A model generated the notes under the pieces. It was not told where the DNA came from. It made no database searches and was given only the letters and a program-made list of their open reading frames with translations. 38,195 nt of DNA, taken from positions 1 through 38,195 of the forward strand of contig JANQIA010000059.1 in NCBI GenBank assembly GCA_028282405.1. Direction: 5' to 3'. The stretch is from Rhodovibrionaceae bacterium (GTDB taxonomy: Bacteria; Pseudomonadota; Alphaproteobacteria; Kiloniellales; DSM-21159). Each line of letters opens with the position of its first letter. The stretch's first letter is position 1. A program made the position numbers and the translations under genes. This document shows positions 8,756 through 18,726 of the stretch, piece after piece.

Positions 8756-9402
8756 GCCGCTTGGGGTCGGGCCACGCGGCCTTTCCATATCAGCAGCACG
8801 CTCGACAGCACGCAGAGGGCGGCGAGCGCGGTCTCGGCCGTCAGGGCGAGCGTCCAGGCCGTTGCGGCGGCCGCGAGCGCCCAAAGCAGCGGGATGACGG
8901 TGAGATGCAATGGTGTCTTGCCTGCCGTCAGCAGGAGCACCCCAACGGTGAACAACACGGTCGGTAACGGCATGAGTCCCACGAGCCGAAGCTGCATCCA
9001 GCCGGTGCCCTGGAACCATACGGAGGCCGGCAGCAGGAAAACAGCGATCAAGAACAGCAGCATGGCGACACTACCGTAGAGATCGAGTCGCGGCGCCCAA
9101 CTCAGCGCGCCGCGAATTACGCCGGTCCAGAGCAGCAGCAGGCCTTGCAGCAGAAACGCCCCGCCGTAGAGCGGCGCGCTGAAATCGATGCTGCCCAGGC
9201 GCACGACGTAGTAGACCCAGCCGACCCACAGCCAGCCGGCCGCGAGGATGACGGCAATGGCCTGGCCGCCCCATCGGCGCGGGAAGACGAGCAGCAGCAA
9301 GGCCAGCAGCATCAAACTCCCAGCGATGAGCTGACCCGGCCAAACGGCCATGTTGTAGTGCGCGATCAGCGACTGGAGAACCTCGGCCGTGTAGGAGAGC
9401 AC
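8752..9402 (-). CDS. DUF6064-like multi-pass membrane protein
   Basis: Hydrophobic 216 aa with repeated TM segments (LIAGSLMLLALLLLVFPRRW...). N-terminal YNMAVWPGQ resembles DUF6064 members. Confidence 0.7.
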   Translation of the reverse strand: MLSYTAEVLQSLIAHYNMAVWPGQLIAGSLMLLALLLLVFPRRWGGQAIAVILAAGWLWVGWVYYVVRLGSIDFSAPLYGGAFLLQGLLLLWTGVIRGALSWAPRLDLYGSVAMLLFLIAVFLLPASVWFQGTGWMQLRLVGLMPLPTVLFTVGVLLLTAGKTPLHLTVIPLLWALAAAATAWTLALTAETALAALCVLSSVLLIWKGRVARPQAA

Positions 9403-9410
9403 GGCGGGCC

Positions 9411-10376
9411 CTAGACCGCTTCGAGGTCGCGGGCCATCCGTCGGCGCAGAGCCTCGTCCGGCAAGCGCCCGGTCATGGCGCCCATGTTCTCCTCCATGTG
9501 CGCGACCTGGGACGTGGCGGGAATGGCGCAGGTCACGGCCGGGTGGGAGACGATGAACTTGAGGAAGACTTGCGCCCAGTTGGCGCAGTCGATCTCGGCC
9601 GCCCAGCTTGGCAGCGGCTTGCCTTCCACCGGCGGGAAGAGGGCGCCGCGCCGGAACGGCCGATTGACGATCACAGCCAGCTTGCGCTCGGCCGCCAGCG
9701 GCAGCAGGCGCTGCTCGGCCTCCCGGTCGACCACGTTATAGGTGAACTGGACGAAATCGATCGGCTGAGTTGCCATGATCTCTGCCAGCTCTTCGTGGCG
9801 GCGCCCGTGGGACGTGGTGACGCCGATGTAGCGGACACGCCCCTCGGCCTTGTCCCGCAGCAGCGTCTCGAGATGGTCTTCCCAGCCCAAAAGATTGTGG
9901 ATCTGCATCAGATCGAAGCTTGGCAAACCCCAAAGGCGGCGGGAGTCGGCCATCTGCGCTTCGCCGGCGGAGCCACGCCGGGTCCAGACCTTGGTGGCGG
10001 AAAAGAGCGTCTCTTGTGGGCCGAGGCGCGCGAGGCCGTCGCCGACCACGGCCTCGGCCGAGCCGTACATGGGCGAAGAGTCGATCATACCGCCCCCGAG
10101 CGCGAAGAAGCGTTGCATCACCTCGCTGCGCTTCCTGCGTAGCGCCTCGTCCTCGCCGACGTTGAAGGTGATCCAGGTACCCATGCCGATGGTCGGCAGG
10201 GCTTCGCCGCTCGCGGGAATCGGGCGGGTGTGGATGGCACCCGTCGCGCCCGCCGAGAGCGGCAGGGCCGCGCCGAGGCCGCAGGCGGCCATGCCGGCGA
10301 GCAGGCTCCGGCGGTTCATCATGCCGTCGAACCGGCGAGAGGGGGAATCCATGCTGTGCCTTCCTCCGGGAGCCAT
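9411..10376 (-). CDS. Aldo/keto reductase family protein with Tat-type signal
   Basis: MNRRSLLAGMAACGLGAALPLSAGA (twin-arginine leader), then AKR motifs MIDSSPMYGSAEAVVGDGL, LFSATKVWT, DLMQIHNLLGWEDHLETL, RYIGVTTSHGRRHEEL. The start may be the downstream MMNRRSLL. Confidence 0.88.
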   Translation of the reverse strand: MAPGGRHSMDSPSRRFDGMMNRRSLLAGMAACGLGAALPLSAGATGAIHTRPIPASGEALPTIGMGTWITFNVGEDEALRRKRSEVMQRFFALGGGMIDSSPMYGSAEAVVGDGLARLGPQETLFSATKVWTRRGSAGEAQMADSRRLWGLPSFDLMQIHNLLGWEDHLETLLRDKAEGRVRYIGVTTSHGRRHEELAEIMATQPIDFVQFTYNVVDREAEQRLLPLAAERKLAVIVNRPFRRGALFPPVEGKPLPSWAAEIDCANWAQVFLKFIVSHPAVTCAIPATSQVAHMEENMGAMTGRLPDEALRRRMARDLEAV

Positions 10377-10449
10377 TCAGTCTTTTGCTCTTGCCTCCGA
10401 ATGAGGATTGGCTTACCTAACAAGCAGGAAAAAGGCGAATTTTCGGTCG

Positions 10450-10569
10450 ATGAACCAGTGTCTGACCATTTCGAGCATCAACACCGCCCCGAACGGGCGC
10501 GCGGTGCTGCTCGACCTTTTCGCCCCTGAGCTTCCTCTCAGCGACCTCCTCCTCCTTAGCAACCCCTGA
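10450..10569 (+). CDS. Putative Leu-rich leader peptide of leuA (39 aa)
   Basis: MNQCLTISSINTAPNGRAVLLDLFAPELPLSDLLLLSNP*. 10 Leu in 39 residues, including four consecutive Leu codons (CTC CTC CTC CTT, 10546-10557), ending about 100 nt before leuA. Too short for the ORF track. Confidence 0.65.
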   Translation: MNQCLTISSINTAPNGRAVLLDLFAPELPLSDLLLLSNP

Positions 10570-10633
10570 GCGCTACAGCCGCAAGAGCGGCAGGCGAGCA
10601 GGGGATGACGTGATCACGAGGGGCCAGCGCCCC
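10563..10633 (+). promoter_or_regulatory. Attenuator-like RNA structure region upstream of leuA
   Basis: CCCCTG (10563-10568, overlapping the leader stop) pairs with CAGGGG (10599-10604), enclosing GCCGC-AAGA-GCGGC (10578-10591). The next hairpin is GGGGC-CAGC-GCCCC (10620-10633), whose CCCC could alternatively pair with GGGG 10601-10604. Confidence 0.55.
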
Positions 10634-10667
10634 AAGCCATAGCAGTCAGCTAAGAGGAGAACGCGCC

Positions 10668-12287
10668 ATGAGCGCCGAAATCGTTTCCAGCCAAACCAAG
10701 ACCAGCGTCGATCGCGACGCCTTCGCCGACTACGCCCGCCGACCGAGCGAGGACGGCTACGTCCGCATCTTCGACACCACCTTGCGAGACGGAGAGCAGG
10801 CGCCCGGCTGTTCCATGAACCTCGAGGAGAAGATCCAGGTTGCGGAGATGTTGGAGTCCTTGGGTGTCGACATCATCGAGGCCGGGTTTCCAATTGCTTC
10901 GAACGGCGACTTCGAGGCGGTCAGCGAGATCGCAAAGCGGGTGAAGACCTCCCAGGTCGCCGGTTTAGCCCGCGCGACGGAGAAGGACATCAATCGCGCC
11001 TGGGAAGCCTTGCAGCATGCGGCCGCCCCGCGCATCCACACCTTCATCTCCACCAGCCCGCTGCACATGAAGTACAAGCTGCAGATGGAGCCGGATGCCG
11101 TCCGCCAACGCGTCATCGACAGCGTCTCCATGGCGCGGAACTTCTGCGAGGATGTGGAGTGGTCTCCGGAAGACGGCACCCGCACCGAGCATGATTTCCT
11201 CTGCAGCTGTGTGGAAGCCGCCATCAAGGCCGGTGCCTCGACCATCAACATCCCGGATACGGTCGGCTATACGGTGCCGGAGGAGTTCTACGCCCTCATC
11301 GACATGCTGATGAACCGGGTGCCGAACATCGACCAGGCGGTCATCTCGACCCACTGCCACAACGACTTGGGCCTGGCGGTCGCCAATTCCTTGGCGGCGG
11401 TGCGGGCCGGTGCGCGGCAGGTCGAGTGCACCATCAACGGCATCGGCGAGCGGGCCGGCAACGCGGCCATGGAAGAGATCGTCATGGCCTTGCGCACGCG
11501 CCCCGATGCCATGCCCTACACGACTCGAATCGAATCGACGCACATCACGCCGGCGTCCCGGCTCTTGTCGACGATCACCAGCTTCTCGGTGCAGCCCAAC
11601 AAGGCCATCGTCGGGGCCAATGCCTTCGCCCACGAATCGGGCATCCACCAGGACGGCATGCTGAAGAACGCTCAGACCTACGAGATCATGACGCCGGAGT
11701 CGGTCGGCCTGCACCGCTCCAGCCTGGTCATGGGCAAGCACTCCGGCCGCCATGCCTTCAAGGCAAAGCTGGAGGAGTTGGGCATCGCGCTCAACGACAA
11801 CCAGCTCAACGACGCCTTCGTGCGCTTCAAGGACTTGGCCGACCACAAGAAAGAGATCTTTGACGAGGACATCATCGCCCTCGTGGAAGACGCCGCTCTG
11901 CGCCACAACGACGTCATCAAGTTCGTTTCGATGCATGTGAACTGCGGCAGCCACGGGCCGAACGTGGCCGACATCGCCCTCGACGTTCAGGGCGAGCGCA
12001 AAGAGGTGCGTGCCGAAGGGCAGGGACCGGTCGATGCGACCTTCGCGGCGATTCGCGAAATCGTCCCGCATGACGCGAGTTTGCAGCTCTATCAGGTGCA
12101 TGCCGTGACCGGCGGCACCGATGCGCAGGCAGAAGTCACCGTGCGCCTGGAAGAGGACGGCAAGTCGGTGAACGGGCAGGGTGCCGACTACGACACCTTG
12201 GTCGCTTCGGCGCGTGCTTACGTCAACGCTCTCAATAAGTTATTGGTAAAGCGAGAGAAAACAGCGCCCGAGGCAATGACGGCCTGA
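10668..12287 (+). CDS. leuA: 2-isopropylmalate synthase
   Basis: [44 protein letters not shown]...[39 protein letters not shown]...HESGIHQDG, with a C-terminal regulatory domain. SD AGAGGAG at 10653-10659. Confidence 0.96.
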   Translation: MSAEIVSSQTKTSVDRDAFADYARRPSEDGYVRIFDTTLRDGEQAPGCSMNLEEKIQVAEMLESLGVDIIEAGFPIASNGDFEAVSEIAKRVKTSQVAGLARATEKDINRAWEALQHAAAPRIHTFISTSPLHMKYKLQMEPDAVRQRVIDSVSMARNFCEDVEWSPEDGTRTEHDFLCSCVEAAIKAGASTINIPDTVGYTVPEEFYALIDMLMNRVPNIDQAVISTHCHNDLGLAVANSLAAVRAGARQVECTINGIGERAGNAAMEEIVMALRTRPDAMPYTTRIESTHITPASRLLSTITSFSVQPNKAIVGANAFAHESGIHQDGMLKNAQTYEIMTPESVGLHRSSLVMGKHSGRHAFKAKLEELGIALNDNQLNDAFVRFKDLADHKKEIFDEDIIALVEDAALRHNDVIKFVSMHVNCGSHGPNVADIALDVQGERKEVRAEGQGPVDATFAAIREIVPHDASLQLYQVHAVTGGTDAQAEVTVRLEEDGKSVNGQGADYDTLVASARAYVNALNKLLVKREKTAPEAMTA

Positions 12288-12339
12288 CGCTGGAACGCTG
12301 CGCCGGCCGAACGCAGGCGGGCGGGAAACAGGATTGATG

Positions 12340-12376
12340 GGCCCGTGCGGCTGTGGCTGCACGGGCCTTCTTTCTG
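12340..12376 (+). terminator. Rho-independent terminator after leuA
   Basis: GGCCCGTGC-N10-GCACGGGCC followed by TTCTTTCTG. Confidence 0.88.
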
Positions 12377-12493
12377 CCTATCGCGGTCTGCCTGGGGATG
12401 CATTGCTTGAAATCGCTCCGGGCGCACGTTAACCAAACCGACAGAGGGCGTTCCCCGTTAACGCTAATCGTTTTTTAAGCAGCCTCACGGTAA

Positions 12494-13543
<1,050 letters not shown>

Positions 13544-13663
13544 CTTGAAACGACGTTTTATCATCTGTAAACGAAAACTTGCTAATTAAGAAGTGGCCCT
13601 GGTTCTTCGGGGTCACAGAATCGCCTGAATTGATTTCGCCTACTGTCGGTGCAGGAGGCTCGC

Positions 13664-14578
13664 TTGCACAATCGCGCCCAAAGTGTCGCACGTATAACGA
13701 CCCCGCTTAGGGCGTGGGCGCAGCGACTCGGCGTGACCTTCCTCCTGCTCTGCGCCCTTGGGCTGACAATCGTCAGCCGCAGCGACCAGGGAACGATTCA
13801 GCAAGCGCGTATCGTCGTTACGGATGCGGTTGCACCCATCCTGGCGGCCATTTCCAGCCCCATCGCCACCGTCGAAGAAGCCGTCAACGCCGTCAGCGAG
13901 CTGTCCCACCTGCGTGCCGAGAATGTCGCCCTGCGCGCCGACAACGCGCGGCTAGCGGGTTGGTATCAGCAGGCCGAGACTCTGAAGGCGGAAAACCTGG
14001 TGCTGCGTCGCATGCTCAACGTGCCCGACCAGACCGAGTTCCGCTATGTGACCGCCCAAGTCATCGCCGACGTGCGCGGTCCCTTCCTCCACAGCGTTGT
14101 GGTCCAGGCCGGTCAGGCCGACGGCGCAAGAATTGGTCTACCGGCGCTTGGAGAGCAGGGCCTGGCCGGGCGGGTTGCCCAGGTGGGGGAACGCGCCTCG
14201 CGCGTTTTGCTGATCACGGACATCAACAGCCGCATTCCGGTGCTCGTCGGCTCGGGTCGGGAGCGTGCCATCCTCGCCGGCGACAACTCGCCGTTCCCGC
14301 GTCTGGAATTCGGGTCTCAGGACGTGGCGTTCATGCCCGGCGACCGGGTGGTGACCTCGGGCCACGGCGGCCTCTTCCCGCGAGGTCTCGCCATCGGCAC
14401 GGTCGAGTCGCTGGACGACAAGGGGGCCCGCGTGCGCCCCTCCGTCGACTGGTCGCACATGGAGTACCTGCGCTTGCTACAGCGTCAGCCGCTTTCCTTC
14501 GAGCAACTCGGCGCCGCTGCCGACGCCAGCCCCCTGGTTGGCCAAGCGGTGACCCTCTCGGCTGCGGCTTCACGCTAA
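13664..14578 (+). CDS. mreC: Rod shape-determining protein MreC
   Basis: N-terminal TM helix, coiled coil (LRAENVALRADNARL...ETLKAENLVLRRMLN) and MreC core (GLAGRVAQVGERASRVLLITDINSRIPVLV). TTG at 13664 preceded by AGGAGG is a better start than the GTG at 13649. Confidence 0.93.
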   Translation: MHNRAQSVARITTPLRAWAQRLGVTFLLLCALGLTIVSRSDQGTIQQARIVVTDAVAPILAAISSPIATVEEAVNAVSELSHLRAENVALRADNARLAGWYQQAETLKAENLVLRRMLNVPDQTEFRYVTAQVIADVRGPFLHSVVVQAGQADGARIGLPALGEQGLAGRVAQVGERASRVLLITDINSRIPVLVGSGRERAILAGDNSPFPRLEFGSQDVAFMPGDRVVTSGHGGLFPRGLAIGTVESLDDKGARVRPSVDWSHMEYLRLLQRQPLSFEQLGAAADASPLVGQAVTLSAAASR

Positions 14579-14581
14579 GCG

Positions 14582-15109
14582 ATGGACGACAGCGGTTTCT
14601 GGAACAGGCTCGATCTCCTCGCCCGTTCGCTGTTTCCCTTCGTCGCCTCCGCTCTTCTCATAATCATCGGGTTCGCGCCGCTCAGGGCGCCGGAGATCGC
14701 ACCGGCATTGCCCCTCTTCGGCATGGCTGCGGTCTATTACTGGTGCGTCTTTCGGCCGGACCTCATGCCGCACTGGGCGATCTTCCTGCTGGGCCTGTTC
14801 AGCGATCTTTTGGGCGGCACCCTGGTGGGCTCGTCCATTCTGGCCTTCTTCGCCCTTTACTTGGCGATTTCTTCCCAGCGGCGCTTCTTTGCGCATGCCT
14901 CCTTCTTCCTGCTCTGGCTGGCCTTCGCGCTCTTTGCTCTGCCGGCCTTCTTCATCATGTGGTCGCTGGCCTGCTGGAACGCGGGCGCGATTATCACGCC
15001 GGCGCCCTCGGCGCTTCAGTACGTCTTGACGGTCGCCGTGTATCCCATGATTGCTTGGTTTTTCGGGCAGTCGCAGCAGGCTATCCTGCAGTCCGGCGGC
15101 CGCGGCTGA
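14582..15109 (+). CDS. mreD: Rod shape-determining protein MreD
   Basis: Small multi-pass membrane protein between mreC and mrdA, with PDLMPHWAIFLLGLFSDLLGGTLVGSSIL. Confidence 0.9.
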   Translation: MDDSGFWNRLDLLARSLFPFVASALLIIIGFAPLRAPEIAPALPLFGMAAVYYWCVFRPDLMPHWAIFLLGLFSDLLGGTLVGSSILAFFALYLAISSQRRFFAHASFFLLWLAFALFALPAFFIMWSLACWNAGAIITPAPSALQYVLTVAVYPMIAWFFGQSQQAILQSGGRG

Positions 15110-15133
15110 CGCCAGCAGAGATAGAAGGCTGAA

Positions 15134-17038
15134 ATGGGTACCACACCACCGAACGACGAGCAGGAACGGGACAAGACCTTCACCCGTCGCAGCCTAATTG
15201 TCGGCGGCGGGATGACGGCGCTGCTCTCCACCCTGGTCGCGCGCATGTACTACCTGCAGGTCATCGAAGCCGACCGCTTCCTGACAATGGCGGAAGAGAA
15301 CCGCATCAACCTGCGCCTCATCCGGCCAAGCCGCGGCAAGATCCTGGATCGCTTCGGCGAGCCGCTTGCCGTCAATCGCCAGAATTTTCGCGCCCTCATC
15401 GTCGCCGAGGACGCCGGCGAGGTGGAGGAGACCTTGGACCGCTTCTCCCAGATCGTGGCGATCGACCAGGAGACGCGCGACCGCATCATCCGCGACATCC
15501 GCCGCAAGCGGAAGTTCGTTCCGGTCACCATGCGCGACAACCTGACCTGGGACCAGGTCAGCCGCCTGGAGGTCAACGCCCCCAATCTGCCTGGCATCAC
15601 CATCGAGGTGGGCGAGACGCGGCACTACCCTTATCGCAGCCTGACCTCCCAGGTGATCGGCCATGTCGGCGCCGTGTCCGAGAAGGAGCTGACCGGGGAC
15701 CCGGTGCTCGAGCTGCCCGGCTTCCGCATCGGCAAGAAGGGCGTGGAGCGCCAGAACGATCTGGCGCTGCGCGGAACGGCCGGCCGCCGCCAGGTCGAGG
15801 TCAACGCCATGGGCCGCGTCATCCGGGAGCTCAACCGGGACGACGCGCTGCCTGGCAGCGATACGGTGCTGACGATCGATGCCAAGCTGCAGGTCTTTGC
15901 CCAGCAGCGTATGATGGGAGAGAAGAGCGCCTCCGCCGTGGTCATGGACGTGCACACGGGCGAGGTCCTGGCGCTCGCATCCGTGCCGAGCTTCGACCCA
16001 GAGCTCTTCGTACGTGGTCTCAGCACGCAGGAATGGCGCAACCTGATCAACGATCCGCTCGGGCCGCTCAACAACAAGGCCATCTCCGGGCTCTACAATC
16101 CCGGCTCGACCTTCAAGATGCTGGTTGCCATCGCCGCCCTCGAGTCCGGCATTGGGCCCGGCTACACGGTCTATTGCCCCGGCCATATGCGGCTCGGCAA
16201 CCACCGCTTCCACTGTTGGCGCCGTTGGGGCCACGGCAAGCTCGACATGCGGGACGCGCTCAAGCAGTCCTGCGACGTTTGGTACTACGATGTCGCCTGG
16301 AAGGTCGGCATCGAAAAGATCGCCGAAGTGGCCCGCCGCTTCGGCCTCGGCGAGCGGGTGGGCATCGACCTGCCTGGCGAGCGCGGCGGGGTGGTGCCGA
16401 CCAAGGCCTGGAAGCTCGCCAACATCGGCGAGCCGTGGCAGGGCGGCGAGACCCTAGTCAACGCCATCGGCCAGGGCTTCGTGCTGACCTCGCCGCTGCA
16501 GCTCGCGGTGATGACCGCCCGTCTGGTCAACGGCGGCAAAGCGGTGACGCCGCGCCTGACCCGAGGCTTCCATTTGGAGGATCCCCTGGCCAGAGAGCAG
16601 CCGCCGGTGCAGGGACCTTTCCCGGACATCGGCGTTTCCGAGCATCACCTGGCGCTGATGCGCGACGCCATGGACGCTGTGGTCAACGAGCGTCGCGGTA
16701 CCGCGCGTGGCTCGAAGATCGAGGAAGAGGGCTTCGAGATGGGCGGCAAGACCGGCACCAGCCAGGTTCGCCGCATCACCAAGGAAGAGCGTGCAGCCGG
16801 CGTGATCAAGAACGAGGACCTGCCCTGGCACCGCCGCGACCATGCTCTTTTCGTCGGCTATGCCCCGACCAAGTCGCCGCGCTACTGCTGCTCCGTGGTG
16901 GTCGAGCATGGCGGCGGCGGCTCCAAGGCAGCGGCGCCCATCGCCCGCGACTTGCTGCTCGAGGCGCAGAAGCGCGACCCGATCAACCGGGCCGGGGTGC
17001 GGGTGGTCTCGCTCGGGTCCCCGTCGCAGGGGTCTTAG
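15134..17038 (+). CDS. mrdA: Penicillin-binding protein 2 (peptidoglycan transpeptidase)
   Basis: Active-site motifs NPGSTFKML (SxxK), SCD and GKTGTSQV, with N-terminal RSLIVGGGMTALLSTLVARMYYLQVI. Confidence 0.96.
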   Translation: MGTTPPNDEQERDKTFTRRSLIVGGGMTALLSTLVARMYYLQVIEADRFLTMAEENRINLRLIRPSRGKILDRFGEPLAVNRQNFRALIVAEDAGEVEETLDRFSQIVAIDQETRDRIIRDIRRKRKFVPVTMRDNLTWDQVSRLEVNAPNLPGITIEVGETRHYPYRSLTSQVIGHVGAVSEKELTGDPVLELPGFRIGKKGVERQNDLALRGTAGRRQVEVNAMGRVIRELNRDDALPGSDTVLTIDAKLQVFAQQRMMGEKSASAVVMDVHTGEVLALASVPSFDPELFVRGLSTQEWRNLINDPLGPLNNKAISGLYNPGSTFKMLVAIAALESGIGPGYTVYCPGHMRLGNHRFHCWRRWGHGKLDMRDALKQSCDVWYYDVAWKVGIEKIAEVARRFGLGERVGIDLPGERGGVVPTKAWKLANIGEPWQGGETLVNAIGQGFVLTSPLQLAVMTARLVNGGKAVTPRLTRGFHLEDPLAREQPPVQGPFPDIGVSEHHLALMRDAMDAVVNERRGTARGSKIEEEGFEMGGKTGTSQVRRITKEERAAGVIKNEDLPWHRRDHALFVGYAPTKSPRYCCSVVVEHGGGGSKAAAPIARDLLLEAQKRDPINRAGVRVVSLGSPSQGS

Positions 17039-17065
17039 GCGCGGGCGGGGACAAACGGCACGACG

Positions 17066-18223
17066 ATGGCGGTCTTCGACGATCCCCTAAGACGCGACCA
17101 CCAGATGACGCTCGCCGAGCGCTTCTGGCACATCAACTGGGGCCTGCTGCTGGTCATCGCGGCGATCGCCGGCCTGGGCTTCGCCATGCTCTACTCAGCC
17201 GCCGGCGGCGACTGGGATCCCTGGGCCAAGCGTCAGCTCATCCGTTTCGGCGGTGCTTTCGGCCTCTTCTTCATCTGCGCGATGATCGACATCCGCTTCT
17301 GGTTCCGCTGCGCTTACCTGATTTACTTTGGTGCTTTCATGCTGCTCGTTGCCGTGGAGCTCTTCGGCAGCGTCGGCATGGGTGCGCAGCGCTGGATCGA
17401 CCTCAAGGTCATGCAGCTCCAGCCCTCCGAGGTCATGAAGGTGGCTCTGGTGCTGGTGCTGGCCCGCTACTTCCACGGCCTGCAGGTCACCGAGGTGCGG
17501 CGTATCGGCCCGCTGATCTGGCCCATCCTCCTGGTGTTGGCGCCGGTGGCGCTGGTCCTCAAGCAGCCCGACCTGGGCACCGCCGCCATGCTCGCCATGG
17601 CTGCCGGTGCCATGTTCATGATCGCCGGCGTGCGCTGGTGGAAGTTCGCGCTGGTCGGTGCGGCCGCCGCCGCCGCCGTGCCGGTGATCTGGAACTTCCT
17701 CCGCTCCTATCAGAAGGAGCGGGTGCTGACCTTTCTCAATCCCGAGCGCGACCCACTAGGCGCCGGCTACCACATCATGCAGTCGCAGATCGCGCTGGGC
17801 TCCGGCGGCGTCACCGGCAAGGGCTTCCTGGCCGGCACCCAGAGCCATCTCAACTTCCTGCCCGAGAAGCAGACCGACTTCATCTTTACCATGCTGGCCG
17901 AGGAGTTCGGCATGATCGGCGGGCTCATCCTGCTGGGGCTCTACTTCATCATCTTCGTCTACGGCTTCGCCATCGCCTTTCGCGCCCGCAACCACTTCGG
18001 GCGCCTCCTGGCCGCGGGCCTGACGGTCAACCTCTTCCTCTATGTCTTCATCAACATCGCCATGGTGATGGGCCTCCTGCCCGTGGTCGGCGTGCCTCTC
18101 CCGCTGATCTCCTACGGCGGCACGGCCATGCTGACGGTGATGATCTCCCTCGGCATCATCTCCTCGGTCTCGGTGCATAAAGACGTGAGGATTCCGCGCC
18201 GAGGCCCGTCGGACGGCTGGTAA
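17066..18223 (+). CDS. rodA: Rod shape-determining protein RodA (SEDS glycosyltransferase)
   Basis: SEDS motifs GAQRWIDL, LQPSEVMKVALVL, KQPDLGTA, FLPEKQTDFIFTMLAEEFGMIGG and LPVVGVPLPLISYGGTAMLTVM. Confidence 0.96.
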   Translation: MAVFDDPLRRDHQMTLAERFWHINWGLLLVIAAIAGLGFAMLYSAAGGDWDPWAKRQLIRFGGAFGLFFICAMIDIRFWFRCAYLIYFGAFMLLVAVELFGSVGMGAQRWIDLKVMQLQPSEVMKVALVLVLARYFHGLQVTEVRRIGPLIWPILLVLAPVALVLKQPDLGTAAMLAMAAGAMFMIAGVRWWKFALVGAAAAAAVPVIWNFLRSYQKERVLTFLNPERDPLGAGYHIMQSQIALGSGGVTGKGFLAGTQSHLNFLPEKQTDFIFTMLAEEFGMIGGLILLGLYFIIFVYGFAIAFRARNHFGRLLAAGLTVNLFLYVFINIAMVMGLLPVVGVPLPLISYGGTAMLTVMISLGIISSVSVHKDVRIPRRGPSDGW

Positions 18224-18281
18224 GGCGGATCTTCTGATTTGGCGCGCTGACGCACGCCAAATGCTCGGTACCGCCCACACT

Positions 18282-18331
18282 CCCGCCCGACCAACTCATG
18301 CCATGGTACCCTAGTGGGTTGGTCGGGCGGG
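18282..18331. repeat. Large inverted repeat between rodA and tRNA-Lys
   Basis: CCCGCCCGACCAAC (18282-18295) is perfectly complementary to GTTGGTCGGGCGGG (18318-18331), extended inward by GU/CG/AT pairs. No T-tract on either side. Confidence 0.8.
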
Positions 18332-18467
18332 GGTATGGGCTGGAGCCGCACGGCGCCAAAGGCGCCCTAGAAAGACTCTCGATGGCCGCTTATCTCCGCT
18401 CGACAAGCAGAAGCGGGGCTGCTATCACGCCGCTCTTCGCACGGCTGCCCTGGCGGCCTTCTGGTGC

Positions 18468-18543
<76 letters not shown>

Positions 18544-18726
18544 ATCTTTTCAAAGATTTAGGCGGCAGTCCAAAAATCTTAGCTACGCTATAGCTACTGG
18601 ATGTAAGGCTGCGATAGCCTGTCGAGAGGGCGTAGGTGCTTTCTCCCTGCGATCTGCGCCGGATCTGATGTTTCTGGTTGAGAACCGACGGGTCATACTA
18701 TCAAGGCGCTGTGCCGAGAGAGAACA

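Noticed and set aside
10965-12101. 378-aa minus-strand ORF opposite leuA
   Set aside because: Antisense shadow of leuA with no recognisable domain.
16033-18180. 715-aa + strand ORF across mrdA/rodA
   Set aside because: Out-of-frame shadow of two unmistakable genes (PBP2 and RodA). Its Arg/Ala/Gly/Pro/His-rich composition is typical of GC-rich alternative frames.
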